A stretch of DNA of 64,000 nucleotides from Streptomyces solicavernae (lineage in GTDB: Bacteria; Actinomycetota; Actinomycetes; Streptomycetales; Streptomycetaceae). The notes under the pieces are model-generated. The model did not search any database. It worked only from the letters and a program-made list of their open reading frames with translations, and was not told the DNA's origin. Location: the NCBI RefSeq assembly GCF_029968095.1, contig NZ_JASCIR010000014.1:95552-159551 (forward strand), given 5' to 3'. Shown here one piece after another: positions 23,680 through 31,663 of the stretch (position 1 is its first letter; each line of letters starts with the position of its first letter). The position numbers were made by a program, and so were the translations under genes.

Positions 23680-25263
23680 CTACCAGCTGGTCTTCCGGCT
23701 CAGCTCCCACATCGTCATGATCGTCGAGGGGTCGAGGGCGCGCTCGCCGCCGGCGATCTCCTCGGAGGCGGCGACGTACTGCTTGCCCTGCCATATCGGC
23801 AGCAGCCGGACGTCCTCGACGAGGATCTCCTGCGCCTTCTCGAACTCCTCGGCCACCGCGCCGCGGTCGGTCTCACGTCGCGACTGGGGCAGCAGCTGGT
23901 CGGTGATGCGCGGGCTGGCGTAGGGGATGCCCAGGTTGTTGCGCTCGCCGACGAACGGCGCGATGAAGTTCTCCGGGTCGGGGAAGTCGGGGAACCAGCC
24001 GCGGCCGAAGACCGGGTACTCGCCGCTGCGGAAGCCCTTCTCGAACTCCTTCCAGGGGCGGCCCTTGATCGTCACCTCGAAGAGGCCGGAGTCCTCCAGC
24101 TGGCGCTCGATCTCCTCGAACTCCAGCTTGGTGACCGAGCCGTAGCGGTCCGTGGTGTACCAGAGGGTCAGCGGGACACGGCTGGTGATGCCCGCCTCGG
24201 CGAGGATCTTCTCCGCCTTGGAGGCGCTGGGCTTTCCGTACGTGTCGAAGAAGCCCGTGGTGTGGCCCGCGAGACCGGTCGGGACCATCGAGTAGAGCGG
24301 TTCGACGGTGTCCTTGTAGACGTTGTGCACGATGGCGCCGCGGTCGATGACCTGGGCGACGGCCTCGCGCACGGCGGGGTTCTTCGCCCACCGGTCCTTG
24401 GGGTTGAACACCAGGAAGCGGGTCTCGGTGCCCGCGCCCTCGACGAGCTGGAGCTTGTGCTTCCCGGCCGCGCCGCCCTGCAGGTCGACGATATCCTGCG
24501 AGGTCAGACCACGGAACGTGACGTCGATGTCGTGCTTCTTCAGCGCGCTCACCATGGCGCCCGACTCCTGGAAGTAGCGGATCGTGACCGCGTTGTTCTT
24601 CAGCTCGGCGAAGCCCTTGTAGTTCGGGTTCCGGGTGAGTTCAGCGGTTTTGCCGGCCTTGTACGAGTCGAGGTTGTACGGGCCGGATCCGACGATGCTG
24701 TCGGCCTTGCGCAGCGCGTTCGCCGGGTACTCCTGGGGGTCGACGATCGACATGGCCGGGGTGGCGAGCACGAACGGGAAGGTCGCGTCGGACTTCTTCA
24801 GGTGGAAGGTGACATCGCGGTCGCCGCTGGTCGTGACGCGGTCGAGGCTGCCGAGCAGTCCGGCGGGGCCGCCCTCGACGCCGATGTTGCCGATCCGGTC
24901 GATGGAGTGCTTCACGGCCTTGGCGTCCAGCGGGTCGCCGTTGGAGAACTTCAGGCCCTCGCGCAGCTTGCAGTGGTACGCGGTGTTCGACTCGTCGGTG
25001 AACTCGCAGGCCTCGGCGGCGTCCGGCTCGGGCGTCGCGGCGCCGGTCGGGTAGCTGACCAGGGTCTGGTAGACGTTCCGGTACAGCTCCCAGGATCCGT
25101 CCCAGGCCGCGGCGGGGTCGAGGGTGCTGGGCGCACTGGTGGTGCCGACGACGATCGGCTTCTCCTCGTCGGTACTTTCGGAAGTGAAGACACCGCATCC
25201 CGCGAGCAGGGATATGGACGCAAGAGTCGCAGCGGCCTGCAGACTTCGGGTCCGGTTGAACAC
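23680..25263 (-). CDS. ABC transporter solute-binding lipoprotein, peptide family
   Basis: 527 residues from GTG 25263, placed by GGAG seven bases upstream (GTG 25269 is too close). A lipoprotein signal peptide ends at the lipobox SLLAGC (about residue 22), so the protein is membrane-anchored outside. The SBP_bac_5 family is seen from PIVVGTTSAPSTLDPAAAWDGSW (about residues 37-59), KLREGLKFSNGDPLDAKAVKHSI (about 99-121) and MSIVDPQEYP. Such proteins capture oligopeptides, nickel or opines. No permease or ATPase genes are nearby, so it is an orphan that must share a transporter or serve as a sensor. Confidence 0.92.
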   Translation of the reverse strand: MFNRTRSLQAAATLASISLLAGCGVFTSESTDEEKPIVVGTTSAPSTLDPAAAWDGSWELYRNVYQTLVSYPTGAATPEPDAAEACEFTDESNTAYHCKLREGLKFSNGDPLDAKAVKHSIDRIGNIGVEGGPAGLLGSLDRVTTSGDRDVTFHLKKSDATFPFVLATPAMSIVDPQEYPANALRKADSIVGSGPYNLDSYKAGKTAELTRNPNYKGFAELKNNAVTIRYFQESGAMVSALKKHDIDVTFRGLTSQDIVDLQGGAAGKHKLQLVEGAGTETRFLVFNPKDRWAKNPAVREAVAQVIDRGAIVHNVYKDTVEPLYSMVPTGLAGHTTGFFDTYGKPSASKAEKILAEAGITSRVPLTLWYTTDRYGSVTKLEFEEIERQLEDSGLFEVTIKGRPWKEFEKGFRSGEYPVFGRGWFPDFPDPENFIAPFVGERNNLGIPYASPRITDQLLPQSRRETDRGAVAEEFEKAQEILVEDVRLLPIWQGKQYVAASEEIAGGERALDPSTIMTMWELSRKTSW

Positions 25264-25423
25264 GCGCACGCTCCTCGATCAACCACGCCAGGGGGTTGGC
25301 GCACCTTACCGCAGCGCCCCGCCCGGCCAACCTCCAGGCCGAGCAGGGCACTTGATGTACCGGAAAACGCCATTCATCCGTTACGTACGTCTACGTACCG
25401 GTTTGACCGTATTCTCGGCAGGC

Positions 25424-26179
25424 TCAGCCGACGCCCGCATTGAGGAAGATGCCGCCGTCCACGACGAGCGTCTGCCCGGTCACCCAGTCCGACTGGTCGG
25501 AGGTGAGGAAGGCCGCGGCGCCGCCGATGTCGGCGGGCACGCCGAGCCGGCCGAGCGGGTAGGCGGCGACGGCCTCCTCCTCGCGGCCCTCGTACAACGG
25601 CTTGGCGAACTTCGTCTTCACCACGGCCGGCGCGATGGCGTTGACCCGCACCTTGGGCGCGAACTCGTGCGCCAGCTGCAGGGTCAGGTTGACCATCGCG
25701 GCCTTGCTCATGCCGTACGCGCCGACGAACGGCGAGGCGGAGATGCCCGCGACGGAGGCGATGTTGACGATCGCGCCGCCGTTCTCGGACTGCCAGGCCC
25801 TCCAGGTCTGCTGGGCGAAGCCGAGCGCCGAGATCACGTTGGTCTCGAAGACCTTGCGCGCGACGTTCAGGTCCATGTCGGCCATCGGCCCGAACACCGG
25901 GTTCGTACCGGCGTTGTTGATCAGGAAGTCGACCCGGCCGAAGGCCTCCATGGCGCGTTCCACGGCGACGGCCTGGTGGGCCTCGTCGTGGGCCTTGCCG
26001 GCGACGCCGATGACCCGGTCGGCACCGAGCTTCTCGACGGCCTCCTTGAGGGCGTCCTCGTTGCGTCCCGTGATGCAGACCCGGTCGCCGCGGGCGACGA
26101 GCGCCTCGGCGATGCCGTATCCGATGCCGCGGCTCGCGCCGGTGACGAGGGCCGCACGGCCGCTGTCCTGCACGGTCAT
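25424..26179 (-). CDS. short-chain dehydrogenase/reductase
   Basis: 251 residues. The cofactor motif is ALVTGASRGIGYGIAEAL (about residues 10-27), NNAGTN is at about 88, the catalytic Ser is in NIASVAGISASPF and the Tyr/Lys pair in YGMSKAAMVN (about residue 155). The C-terminus ends with the family's WVTGQTLVVDGG. This is a classical NAD(P)-dependent SDR, similar to 3-oxoacyl-ACP reductases. It lies 48 bases downstream of a second SDR gene on the same strand, so the pair is probably an operon acting on one hydroxyacyl or keto substrate. The substrate is not determinable here. AAAGGAC precedes the ATG. Confidence 0.9.
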   Translation of the reverse strand: MTVQDSGRAALVTGASRGIGYGIAEALVARGDRVCITGRNEDALKEAVEKLGADRVIGVAGKAHDEAHQAVAVERAMEAFGRVDFLINNAGTNPVFGPMADMDLNVARKVFETNVISALGFAQQTWRAWQSENGGAIVNIASVAGISASPFVGAYGMSKAAMVNLTLQLAHEFAPKVRVNAIAPAVVKTKFAKPLYEGREEEAVAAYPLGRLGVPADIGGAAAFLTSDQSDWVTGQTLVVDGGIFLNAGVG

Positions 26180-26227
26180 GTTCTGTGTCCTTTACGTCCC
26201 GTGTGCGTCTGTCGGGGTGCGGCCGGG

Positions 26228-26989
26228 TCAGTTGAGGGGGCCGCCGGCGACGTACATGACCTGGCCGGAGACAAAGCCCGCGGCGTCGCCGGTGAAGAAG
26301 GCGATGGCGTTGGCGATGTCATCGGGGCGGCCGACGCGCTGGACCGGGATCTGGGTGGCGGCCGCGGCCTGGAAGTCCTCGAAGCCCATGCCGACGCGCT
26401 CTGCGGTGGCCTTGGTCATCTCGGTGACGATGAAGCCGGGGGCGACGGAGTTCGCGGTGATGCCGAACTTGCCGAGCTCCTTGGCGAGGGTCTTGGTGAA
26501 GCCCTGCAGACCGGCCTTGGCCGCCGAGTAGTTGACCTGGCCGCGGTTGCCGAGCGCGGAGGAGCTGGACAGGTTGACGATCCGGCCGAAGCCCGCGTCC
26601 ACCATGTGCTTCTGGCAGGCCTTCGACATCAGGAAGGCGCCGCGCAGGTGCACGTTCATGACCGTGTCCCAGTCGGAGGCGCTCATCTTGAAGAGCAGGT
26701 TGTCGCGGAGCACGCCCGCGTTGTTGACCAGGACCGTGGGAGCGCCCAGCTCGTCCGCGATCCGGGCCACGGCGGCCTCGACCTGCGCCTCGTCGGAGAC
26801 GTCGCAGCCGACCGCGATCGCCTTGCCACCGTCGGCCTGGATCTGCTCGACGGTGTCCTTGCAGGCGGCCTCGTCGAGGTCGATGACGGCGACGGCGCGG
26901 CCTTCGGCGGCCAGCCGGATCGCGGTGGCGGCGCCGATGCCGCGCGCGGCTCCGGTGACTACGGCGACGCGCTGCTCGGTGGTGGACAT
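26228..26989 (-). CDS. 3-oxoacyl-ACP reductase-like SDR (FabG family)
   Basis: 253 residues from the ATG at 26989. The pattern is closest to FabG/PhaB: VAVVTGAARGIGAATA (about residues 8-23), NNAGVLRDNLLFKMSASDWDTVMNVHL (about 89-115), NLSSSSALGNRGQVNYSAAKAGLQGFTKTLAKELG (about 140-174) and NSVAPGFIVTEMT. These enzymes reduce 3-oxoacyl thioesters with NADPH. It is a stand-alone paralogue, not part of a fatty-acid synthase cluster, and is followed by another SDR. A terminator-like inverted repeat stands upstream, separating it from the HipA-like operon. Confidence 0.9.
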   Translation of the reverse strand: MSTTEQRVAVVTGAARGIGAATAIRLAAEGRAVAVIDLDEAACKDTVEQIQADGGKAIAVGCDVSDEAQVEAAVARIADELGAPTVLVNNAGVLRDNLLFKMSASDWDTVMNVHLRGAFLMSKACQKHMVDAGFGRIVNLSSSSALGNRGQVNYSAAKAGLQGFTKTLAKELGKFGITANSVAPGFIVTEMTKATAERVGMGFEDFQAAAATQIPVQRVGRPDDIANAIAFFTGDAAGFVSGQVMYVAGGPLN

Positions 26990-27090
26990 GCTGGTTCTCC
27001 CTCGCCCTTGGAATGCGGCTCTCGCGGTGCGCCGGCCGGGACGGCCCGTACGGGTGAGCGACCGCTTAGTACTACGCAGACGTGACGCTA

Positions 27091-27137
27091 GAAGCCCTGG
27101 CACCCGGTGTCAACGGCCGGTCGGGTGCCAGGGCTTC
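27091..27137 (-). terminator. inverted repeat terminator after the DUF3037 gene
   Basis: A perfect 15-bp inverted repeat, GAAGCCCTGGCACCC (27091-27105) against its complement (27123-27137), with a 17-base loop. It lies just behind the DUF3037 stop and about 100 bases upstream of the fabG-like start. It probably ends the HipA-like/DUF3037 transcript. Confidence 0.8.
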
Positions 27138-27163
27138 CTGAGGTACGGGGTACGGCCTCGGGC

Positions 27164-27556
27164 TCAGCGCACGAGGAGGTCCAGAAGCCGCTCCACCTCG
27201 GCCTCCGGGTCGGCCGTCAGGCCGGTGTGCACGGGGCCCGGCTGGACGACCGTGGAGCGCGGTGCGATCAGCCAGCGGAAGCGCCGTCCGGCGTCGTCCC
27301 TGGCCGCCTGGCCCGCGTCCGCGCCACCCCGGCAGACGCCCTCGACGGCGCGCAGCGCGGCCCGCACGCCCGCGACGTCGGCGGCCGGGTCGAGCGCGGT
27401 CAGCTTGCGCTCGTCGAGGTGGGTGCGGGCGGCCACGAAGGACTGTGCGCGGCAGTAGACCACCACGCCCGCGTTGAACTGCTCGCCGCGCTCCACGCGG
27501 GGGACGACGCGCAGCAGCGCGTACTCGAACACGTCACGACCGTTGCGCTCGCTCAC
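27164..27556 (-). CDS. DUF3037 domain protein, partner of the HipA-like kinase
   Basis: 130 residues from a GTG that overlaps the upstream stop (GTGA). Conserved features are DVFEYALLRVVPRVERGEQFNAGVVVYC (residues 8-35), RTHLDERKLTAL and FRWLIAPRSTVVQPGPVHTGL (about 93-113). This family is commonly encoded directly after HipA-like kinases in actinobacteria and elsewhere, and the ARST-V--GPVH-G pattern is its most constant part. The biochemical role is unknown. The four-base overlap implies translational coupling and probably a fixed ratio of the two proteins. Confidence 0.88.
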   Translation of the reverse strand: MSERNGRDVFEYALLRVVPRVERGEQFNAGVVVYCRAQSFVAARTHLDERKLTALDPAADVAGVRAALRAVEGVCRGGADAGQAARDDAGRRFRWLIAPRSTVVQPGPVHTGLTADPEAEVERLLDLLVR

Positions 27557-28404
27557 TGGCCCGCGCCCTTCTTGTCCTTGGTGGGGTGCGGCCAGGGGGC
27601 GAGGTGGTCGGTGAGCCACCCCGGTGCGTTGGACTGCTTGCGCTCCACGCGCGGGCCGAGGGTGATCCGCTCGGCGAGGCCCTGCACGCGCGCGTGCAGG
27701 ACGTCGACGTACGCGCGGCGCAGCTCGTCCGGAGTCTCGAAGCCGGGCTCGTCGACCAGCCACTCGTCGGGGACGTCGGCGGCGACCTCGGTGAGGAGTT
27801 CCTCCGTCACGCGCGGGGCGAGTTCGGCGGCGGCCGCGGCGAGGTCCGGGCCGAAGGGCGCCAGCGCGTGGTCGGAGGCGTCGTACGGCTTCGCGGCGGC
27901 GGCCTGGGCGGTGCGCCAGTTGTGGTGCCAGATCATGCTCGCGCCGTGGTCGATCAGCCACAGGTCGCCGTGCCACACCAGCATGTTCGGGTTCCGCCAG
28001 GACCGGTCGACGTTGTTGACCAGCGCGTCGAACCAGACCACGCGGCCCGCCTCTTCGGCGCTCACCTCGTACGCGAGCGGATCGAAGCCGAGGGAGCCCG
28101 GCAGGTAGTCCATGCCGAGGTTGAGGCCACCGCTGGCCTTGAGCAGCTCCTGCACCTCCTGGTCGGGCTCGCCGAGGCCGATCACGGGGTCGAGCTGGAT
28201 CTGCACGAGGTCGGGCACGCGCAACCCGAGCCGCCGGGCCAGCTGCCCGCAGACGACCTCCGCGACGAGCGTCTTGCGGCCCTGTCCGGCGCCGGTGAAC
28301 TTCGTGACGTACGTCCCGAGATCGTCCGCCTCGACGATCCCGGGGAGCGAGCCGCCCTCACGCAAGGGCGTGACGTAGCGGGTGGCTGTGACTTCGGTCA
28401 GCAT
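27553..28404 (-). CDS. HipA-like kinase domain protein
   Basis: 283 residues. The layout is a reduced HipA kinase: an N-lobe with YVTKFTGAGQGRKTLVAEVVCGQLARRLGL (about residues 31-60; the Lys would bind ATP), a catalytic-loop-like FDALVNNVDRSWRNPNMLVW (about 125-144) and a metal-binding DHG in LWLIDHGASMIWHHNW (about 148-163). In HipA the catalytic and metal Asp residues occur in this order. The N-terminal HipA regulatory domain and the partner HipB are missing; DUF3037 follows instead. It may phosphorylate a protein or tRNA synthetase, or be a toxin-like module, but this is inference. Confidence 0.85.
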   Translation of the reverse strand: MLTEVTATRYVTPLREGGSLPGIVEADDLGTYVTKFTGAGQGRKTLVAEVVCGQLARRLGLRVPDLVQIQLDPVIGLGEPDQEVQELLKASGGLNLGMDYLPGSLGFDPLAYEVSAEEAGRVVWFDALVNNVDRSWRNPNMLVWHGDLWLIDHGASMIWHHNWRTAQAAAAKPYDASDHALAPFGPDLAAAAAELAPRVTEELLTEVAADVPDEWLVDEPGFETPDELRRAYVDVLHARVQGLAERITLGPRVERKQSNAPGWLTDHLAPWPHPTKDKKGAGQ

Positions 28405-28612
28405 CTCGCCAGGCTATACGGCGCTCTGAACTCAGGAATCGCCGCTTCCCCCGGCATTCGGCGCGCACGTCGGCCGATCCCCGCGCGGCCTCTTGCCCGC
28501 GTCCGCGGTGATCACTACGGTCCCGCCAGGGAACCTGTCTACGCGCGTCACCCCCACCCCCGCTCTCTCTCCTCCCCGCTCCCTCCTCCCCGCCCCACAC
28601 GAGAGGCCGCCC

Positions 28613-29548
28613 ATGCAGCCGCACCACAAACTCCTGCTCCTCGCCGTCGCGGCAACCCCCCTCGCCCTGTCGGCGGCTCCCGCCCAGGCGGGCGCCGAAC
28701 CCGTCGTCGCGTGGCGGCAGGTCGGTGATGACGCGCAGACCGGAATCAGCGGTCTGGCCCTGACGGCCGGACCGGCCGACCGGATCGGGGCGCTCGTCGT
28801 ACGGGACAACAAGAAGCCGGGCGAGAGCAGGATCGGCCAACTCGCCTACGAGAGGGGCGAGTCGGGAGCGGCGTCCGTCACCCCGGTCGTCTGGCAGGGG
28901 CCGGAGCCGGTCGACCTGGAGGCCGTGGAGGCGGTGCCCGGGACCCCCGGCGAGTACGTCGCGCTGGCCAGTCGGGGCCTCGTCTACCATCTCCGCGCCA
29001 CACCCGGCAGCGTGCGGGTTCTGGACGTGTCTCCGCTGCCCGGCATCGAAGAAGGCGCCGACTTCGAGGGTTTCGCGCTCACCTCGCAACCGGGCGGGAC
29101 GGTCGCGGTCTGGGCCGACCGGGGCGCGGGGGCGGACCGTCCGGCGACGGTCTTCGCCGCGCCCTTCTCCTTCGACGCGTACGGGGCGGCATCCTTCGGG
29201 GCCGTGCAACGGGAGAGCTTCCGGGCGACGGCGCCGCAGGGCGAGGTGCGGCACGTCTCGGACATCGCCCTCACCGGCACCGGCCGGATCCTGGTGAGTT
29301 CGGCGTCGGACGCGGGGGACGACGGGCCCTTCGCGTCCGCGGTGAGCGAGGCGGGCAGGGTCTCCGTCGACGCGGCGGGCTCGCCCGTACGGCTGCGCCT
29401 CTCGGACTCCCCGACCGTCCTCGGCACGTTCGAGGAGCACAAGATCGAGGCGCTGGAGTGCCTCCCGGACAGCCCCGAGGCGGTTCTCGGCACGGATGAC
29501 GAGAACCTGGGCGGATTCGTCACTTCCGCGCCTCTCTGCGGGAGTTGA
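28613..29548 (+). CDS. secreted beta-propeller-like protein of unknown function
   Basis: 311 residues. A Sec signal peptide (KLLLLAVAATPLALSAAPAQAGA) is cut after AQA near residue 26. The mature part is beta-rich with repeating blocks such as GISGLALTAGPADRIGALVVRDNK, DLEAVEAVPGTPGEYVALASRG and DFEGFALTSQPGGTVAVWADRG. These contain the DLE/DFEG-x-A motifs seen in esterase-like phytase or SdiA-type propellers, which bind metal in some families. Two late cysteines (ALECLPDSP and APLCGS) may form a disulfide. Function unknown. The upstream 50 bases are pyrimidine-rich with no clear ribosome binding site. Confidence 0.75.
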   Translation: MQPHHKLLLLAVAATPLALSAAPAQAGAEPVVAWRQVGDDAQTGISGLALTAGPADRIGALVVRDNKKPGESRIGQLAYERGESGAASVTPVVWQGPEPVDLEAVEAVPGTPGEYVALASRGLVYHLRATPGSVRVLDVSPLPGIEEGADFEGFALTSQPGGTVAVWADRGAGADRPATVFAAPFSFDAYGAASFGAVQRESFRATAPQGEVRHVSDIALTGTGRILVSSASDAGDDGPFASAVSEAGRVSVDAAGSPVRLRLSDSPTVLGTFEEHKIEALECLPDSPEAVLGTDDENLGGFVTSAPLCGS

Positions 29549-30195
29549 CGGCCCGCCCCAGGGACTGCAGGGCCGGTCCGGGGGTCTCCAGGGCCGGTCC
29601 GGGTTCTCCAGGGCGGGTCCGGGTTCTCCGGGGCGGGTCCGGGCGGGGCCTCCAGCGCGGGCCGGGGTCTCCGGGGGGTGTCCGGGCAGGGCCTCCAGCG
29701 CGAGGCCGGGCGGCGGCGGAGGCCTGCCGTCGCGGTCAAGGGCGGCGAACGCCTCCGCCGGCTCCTGCCCATGCCGAAACCGCCTGCTGGGAGCGCACGC
29801 GCTCGTCCGGGCTCACGGCGCCGCCCCCGTCGCCGTCCACCAGGGCGAAGTGCGCATCCACGGACGGCCGGGCCAGATCGCCGATCGCGCCCTGCTCGTA
29901 CACCCGGGGCAGCGCACCCGCGGGTCCTTCCTCGTTCGATGGCTGTTCGCATCAGCAAGCAAGGACACCGGCGACCGGGGTCTGATCCGACACTCGCCGC
30001 CGTGATGCACCTGCCGCCAGGCAGTCGCCTTCCCGTAGTTGACACCGCCCATGCAACCCGAATGGCCGATGGAAGTCGCCGTTCACTCCAGCGAAGATCA
30101 TGCCCATCGCGGCTGGACCGAGCCGCGCGGCCGGTCGGCCTCCCTCCGCCGTTCCGGCCCGTTCGCCGTGCTCACCGAACCGATGGGAGATCCCC
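29549..30195. other. long intergenic stretch without a convincing gene
   Basis: 647 bases. It starts with degenerate repeats of GGGTCTCCAGGGCCGGTCC type (about 29575-29700). All six frames contain short arginine-, proline- or glycine-rich readings but none with a ribosome binding site or a recognisable domain. A TTGACA at 30039-30044 is a possible -35 box for the oxygenase gene that starts at 30196. The middle part (29780-29950) could be an eroded gene, but I cannot name a family. Confidence 0.5.
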
Positions 30196-31350
30196 GTGAC
30201 TTTGACCGCAGACAACGTCAAGAGCGAGATGGAGGCCGCGAACCAGGCCGGTGATCCGTCCGCCGACGCCCTCGTGTCGGACCTGATCGACAGCGAGCAG
30301 GTCGACGGCGTCAACGGCCTGTTCCGTACGATCGGCACGCTCAAGCCGCACCAGGACCTCTCCCAACTCCCCGCGCCGCTCGCCGAGTTCCTGCGTGAGG
30401 CCGCCCAGGAGCCGCCGGACTGGACCGAGGCGGACGCCGCGGCGGCGGAGGGCTTCTTCGACCACCACCACGGCGTGGTCTCCATGCTTCAGGGCACCGT
30501 CGGACTCATCGGCACCTACCTCTCGCCGACCGGGGCGTTCACCCTGCGCTCCACCGGCCGCCTCGGCGGTGTCGAAGGACCGGGGCGCCGGCTGTCGCAG
30601 TCCTCGCGGCTCTTCGTCGACATGGGCAACCGCGGCGCGCTGCGCGACGGCAGCCTCGCCGCGACCGTGACCAAGGTCCGCCTGGTCCACGCCTCGGTGC
30701 GGCAGTTGCACAAGAAGAGCGGCACGTGGGACTACGCGAAGTGGGGTGAGCCGGTGTCGCAGAAGTACACCACCGGCGCCGCCTGCGTGTTCAGCGTGCA
30801 GATCCTGGAGGCGATGAAGAACCTCGGCCTCACGGTCTCCCGCGAGGACGCCCACGGGTTCCTGTGCGCCTGGCACTACGTAGACCACTACCTCGGCACC
30901 CAGGAGAAGTGGCTCCTGCCGAAGGACGTCGACGAGGTCACGCGGGCGTGGCAGTCGGAACGGGAGCGGGAGTGGGCGAAGACGGACGACGGTGTGTTCA
31001 TGACCGCGCAGGCCGTCGAGTTCTACAAGAGGTTCCTGCCGCCGGGCATCCACGACGCGTTCGTCGCGATGATCCGCGTCGCGCTCACCGACCGGTACGC
31101 CGACATGGCGGGCCTGCCGCACACCGTCCTGGCCGAAGCGGGCAAACCCCTGGCCGCGGCGCACGGCGCGTTCAGCAGCACGGTCGGCGGTCTGTTCGGC
31201 GGCACCGCGAAGAAGGCCGTCGGCGTCAACCCGTACGACGACGTCATCGGCATCGCCTCCAAGGCCTACAACGAGGTCCAGCGGTACGCGCTCACCCACG
31301 ACCAGGACGACCAGCCGCAGATGCACCAGGAACTCCACGACAACCGCTGA
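30196..31350 (+). CDS. oxygenase MpaB/Lcp-like family protein (DUF2236)
   Basis: 384 residues from GTG with GGGAGA upstream. The protein is helical. FFDHHHGVVSMLQGTVGLIGTYLSPTGAFTLRSTGRL (about residues 93-129) and TVTKVRLVHASVRQLHKKSGTWDY (about 156-179) match the b-type heme oxygenase family that includes latex clearing protein and the fungal mycophenolate enzyme MpaB. The Arg/His in KVRLVHA corresponds to the heme-binding core. Lcp cleaves polyisoprene outside the cell, but no signal peptide is seen here, so an intracellular isoprenoid or lipid substrate is more likely. It is a single-gene unit. Confidence 0.82.
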   Translation: MTLTADNVKSEMEAANQAGDPSADALVSDLIDSEQVDGVNGLFRTIGTLKPHQDLSQLPAPLAEFLREAAQEPPDWTEADAAAAEGFFDHHHGVVSMLQGTVGLIGTYLSPTGAFTLRSTGRLGGVEGPGRRLSQSSRLFVDMGNRGALRDGSLAATVTKVRLVHASVRQLHKKSGTWDYAKWGEPVSQKYTTGAACVFSVQILEAMKNLGLTVSREDAHGFLCAWHYVDHYLGTQEKWLLPKDVDEVTRAWQSEREREWAKTDDGVFMTAQAVEFYKRFLPPGIHDAFVAMIRVALTDRYADMAGLPHTVLAEAGKPLAAAHGAFSSTVGGLFGGTAKKAVGVNPYDDVIGIASKAYNEVQRYALTHDQDDQPQMHQELHDNR

Positions 31351-31663
31351 CCGGCCCGAGGTCCGGCGCCCGCCCCCCTTGCCCGTAAGGACCCCACGGC
31401 GTACGGACCCACGGCGTAAGCACCACGACGCAGGAAGGGAGCGCGGTCCGGGGCTCCGTCCGCTGCGCGGGCTCAGGACCGCGGCACTGCGACCGGTCGC
31501 GGCCATGGGACCGGTCACGGCCATGGGACCGGTCACGGCCATGGGACCGGTCACGGCCATGGGACCGGTCACGGCCATGGGACCGGTCGCGGCCATGGCA
31601 ATCGTCGGCCGGAACCGGTACAGATGGCGCGGTCAGGCCAACCCTTCACCCGCAGGAGGTCGC
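31351..31663. other. intergenic stretch dominated by an 18-bp repeat
   Basis: 313 bases between the oxygenase stop and the flavin oxidoreductase start. Apart from six 18-bp repeats (31491-31598) I see no gene. The repeats are in frame with the downstream gene, giving (MGPVTA)n, but the AGGAGG at 31654-31659 sets the real start at 31664. Confidence 0.6.
31491..31598 (+). repeat. 18-bp x6 perfect tandem repeat
   Basis: Six adjacent 18-bp units (GACCGGTCACGGCCATGG; the first and last have CGC for CAC). Each unit contains two 6-bp palindromes, ACCGGT and CCATGG, so the array is a regular ladder of small inverted repeats. It ends 65 bases before the oxidoreductase ATG. Near identity of the copies suggests recent expansion. 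Confidence 0.97.

Noticed and set aside
25424..26989. Two SDR genes as part of a fatty-acid or polyketide synthase locus
   Set aside because: No ketosynthase, acyl carrier protein or acyltransferase genes are nearby; they are generic SDRs.
29780..29950. Possible eroded gene between the secreted protein and the oxygenase
   Set aside because: Short runs look protein-like in more than one frame but I cannot match any family, so it is only noted in the intergenic entry.
31379..31663. N-terminal extension of the flavin oxidoreductase containing the MGPVTA repeat
   Set aside because: A strong AGGAGG five bases before ATG 31664 and the conserved fold starting there make the shorter protein more likely; the long form is only mentioned as a possibility.
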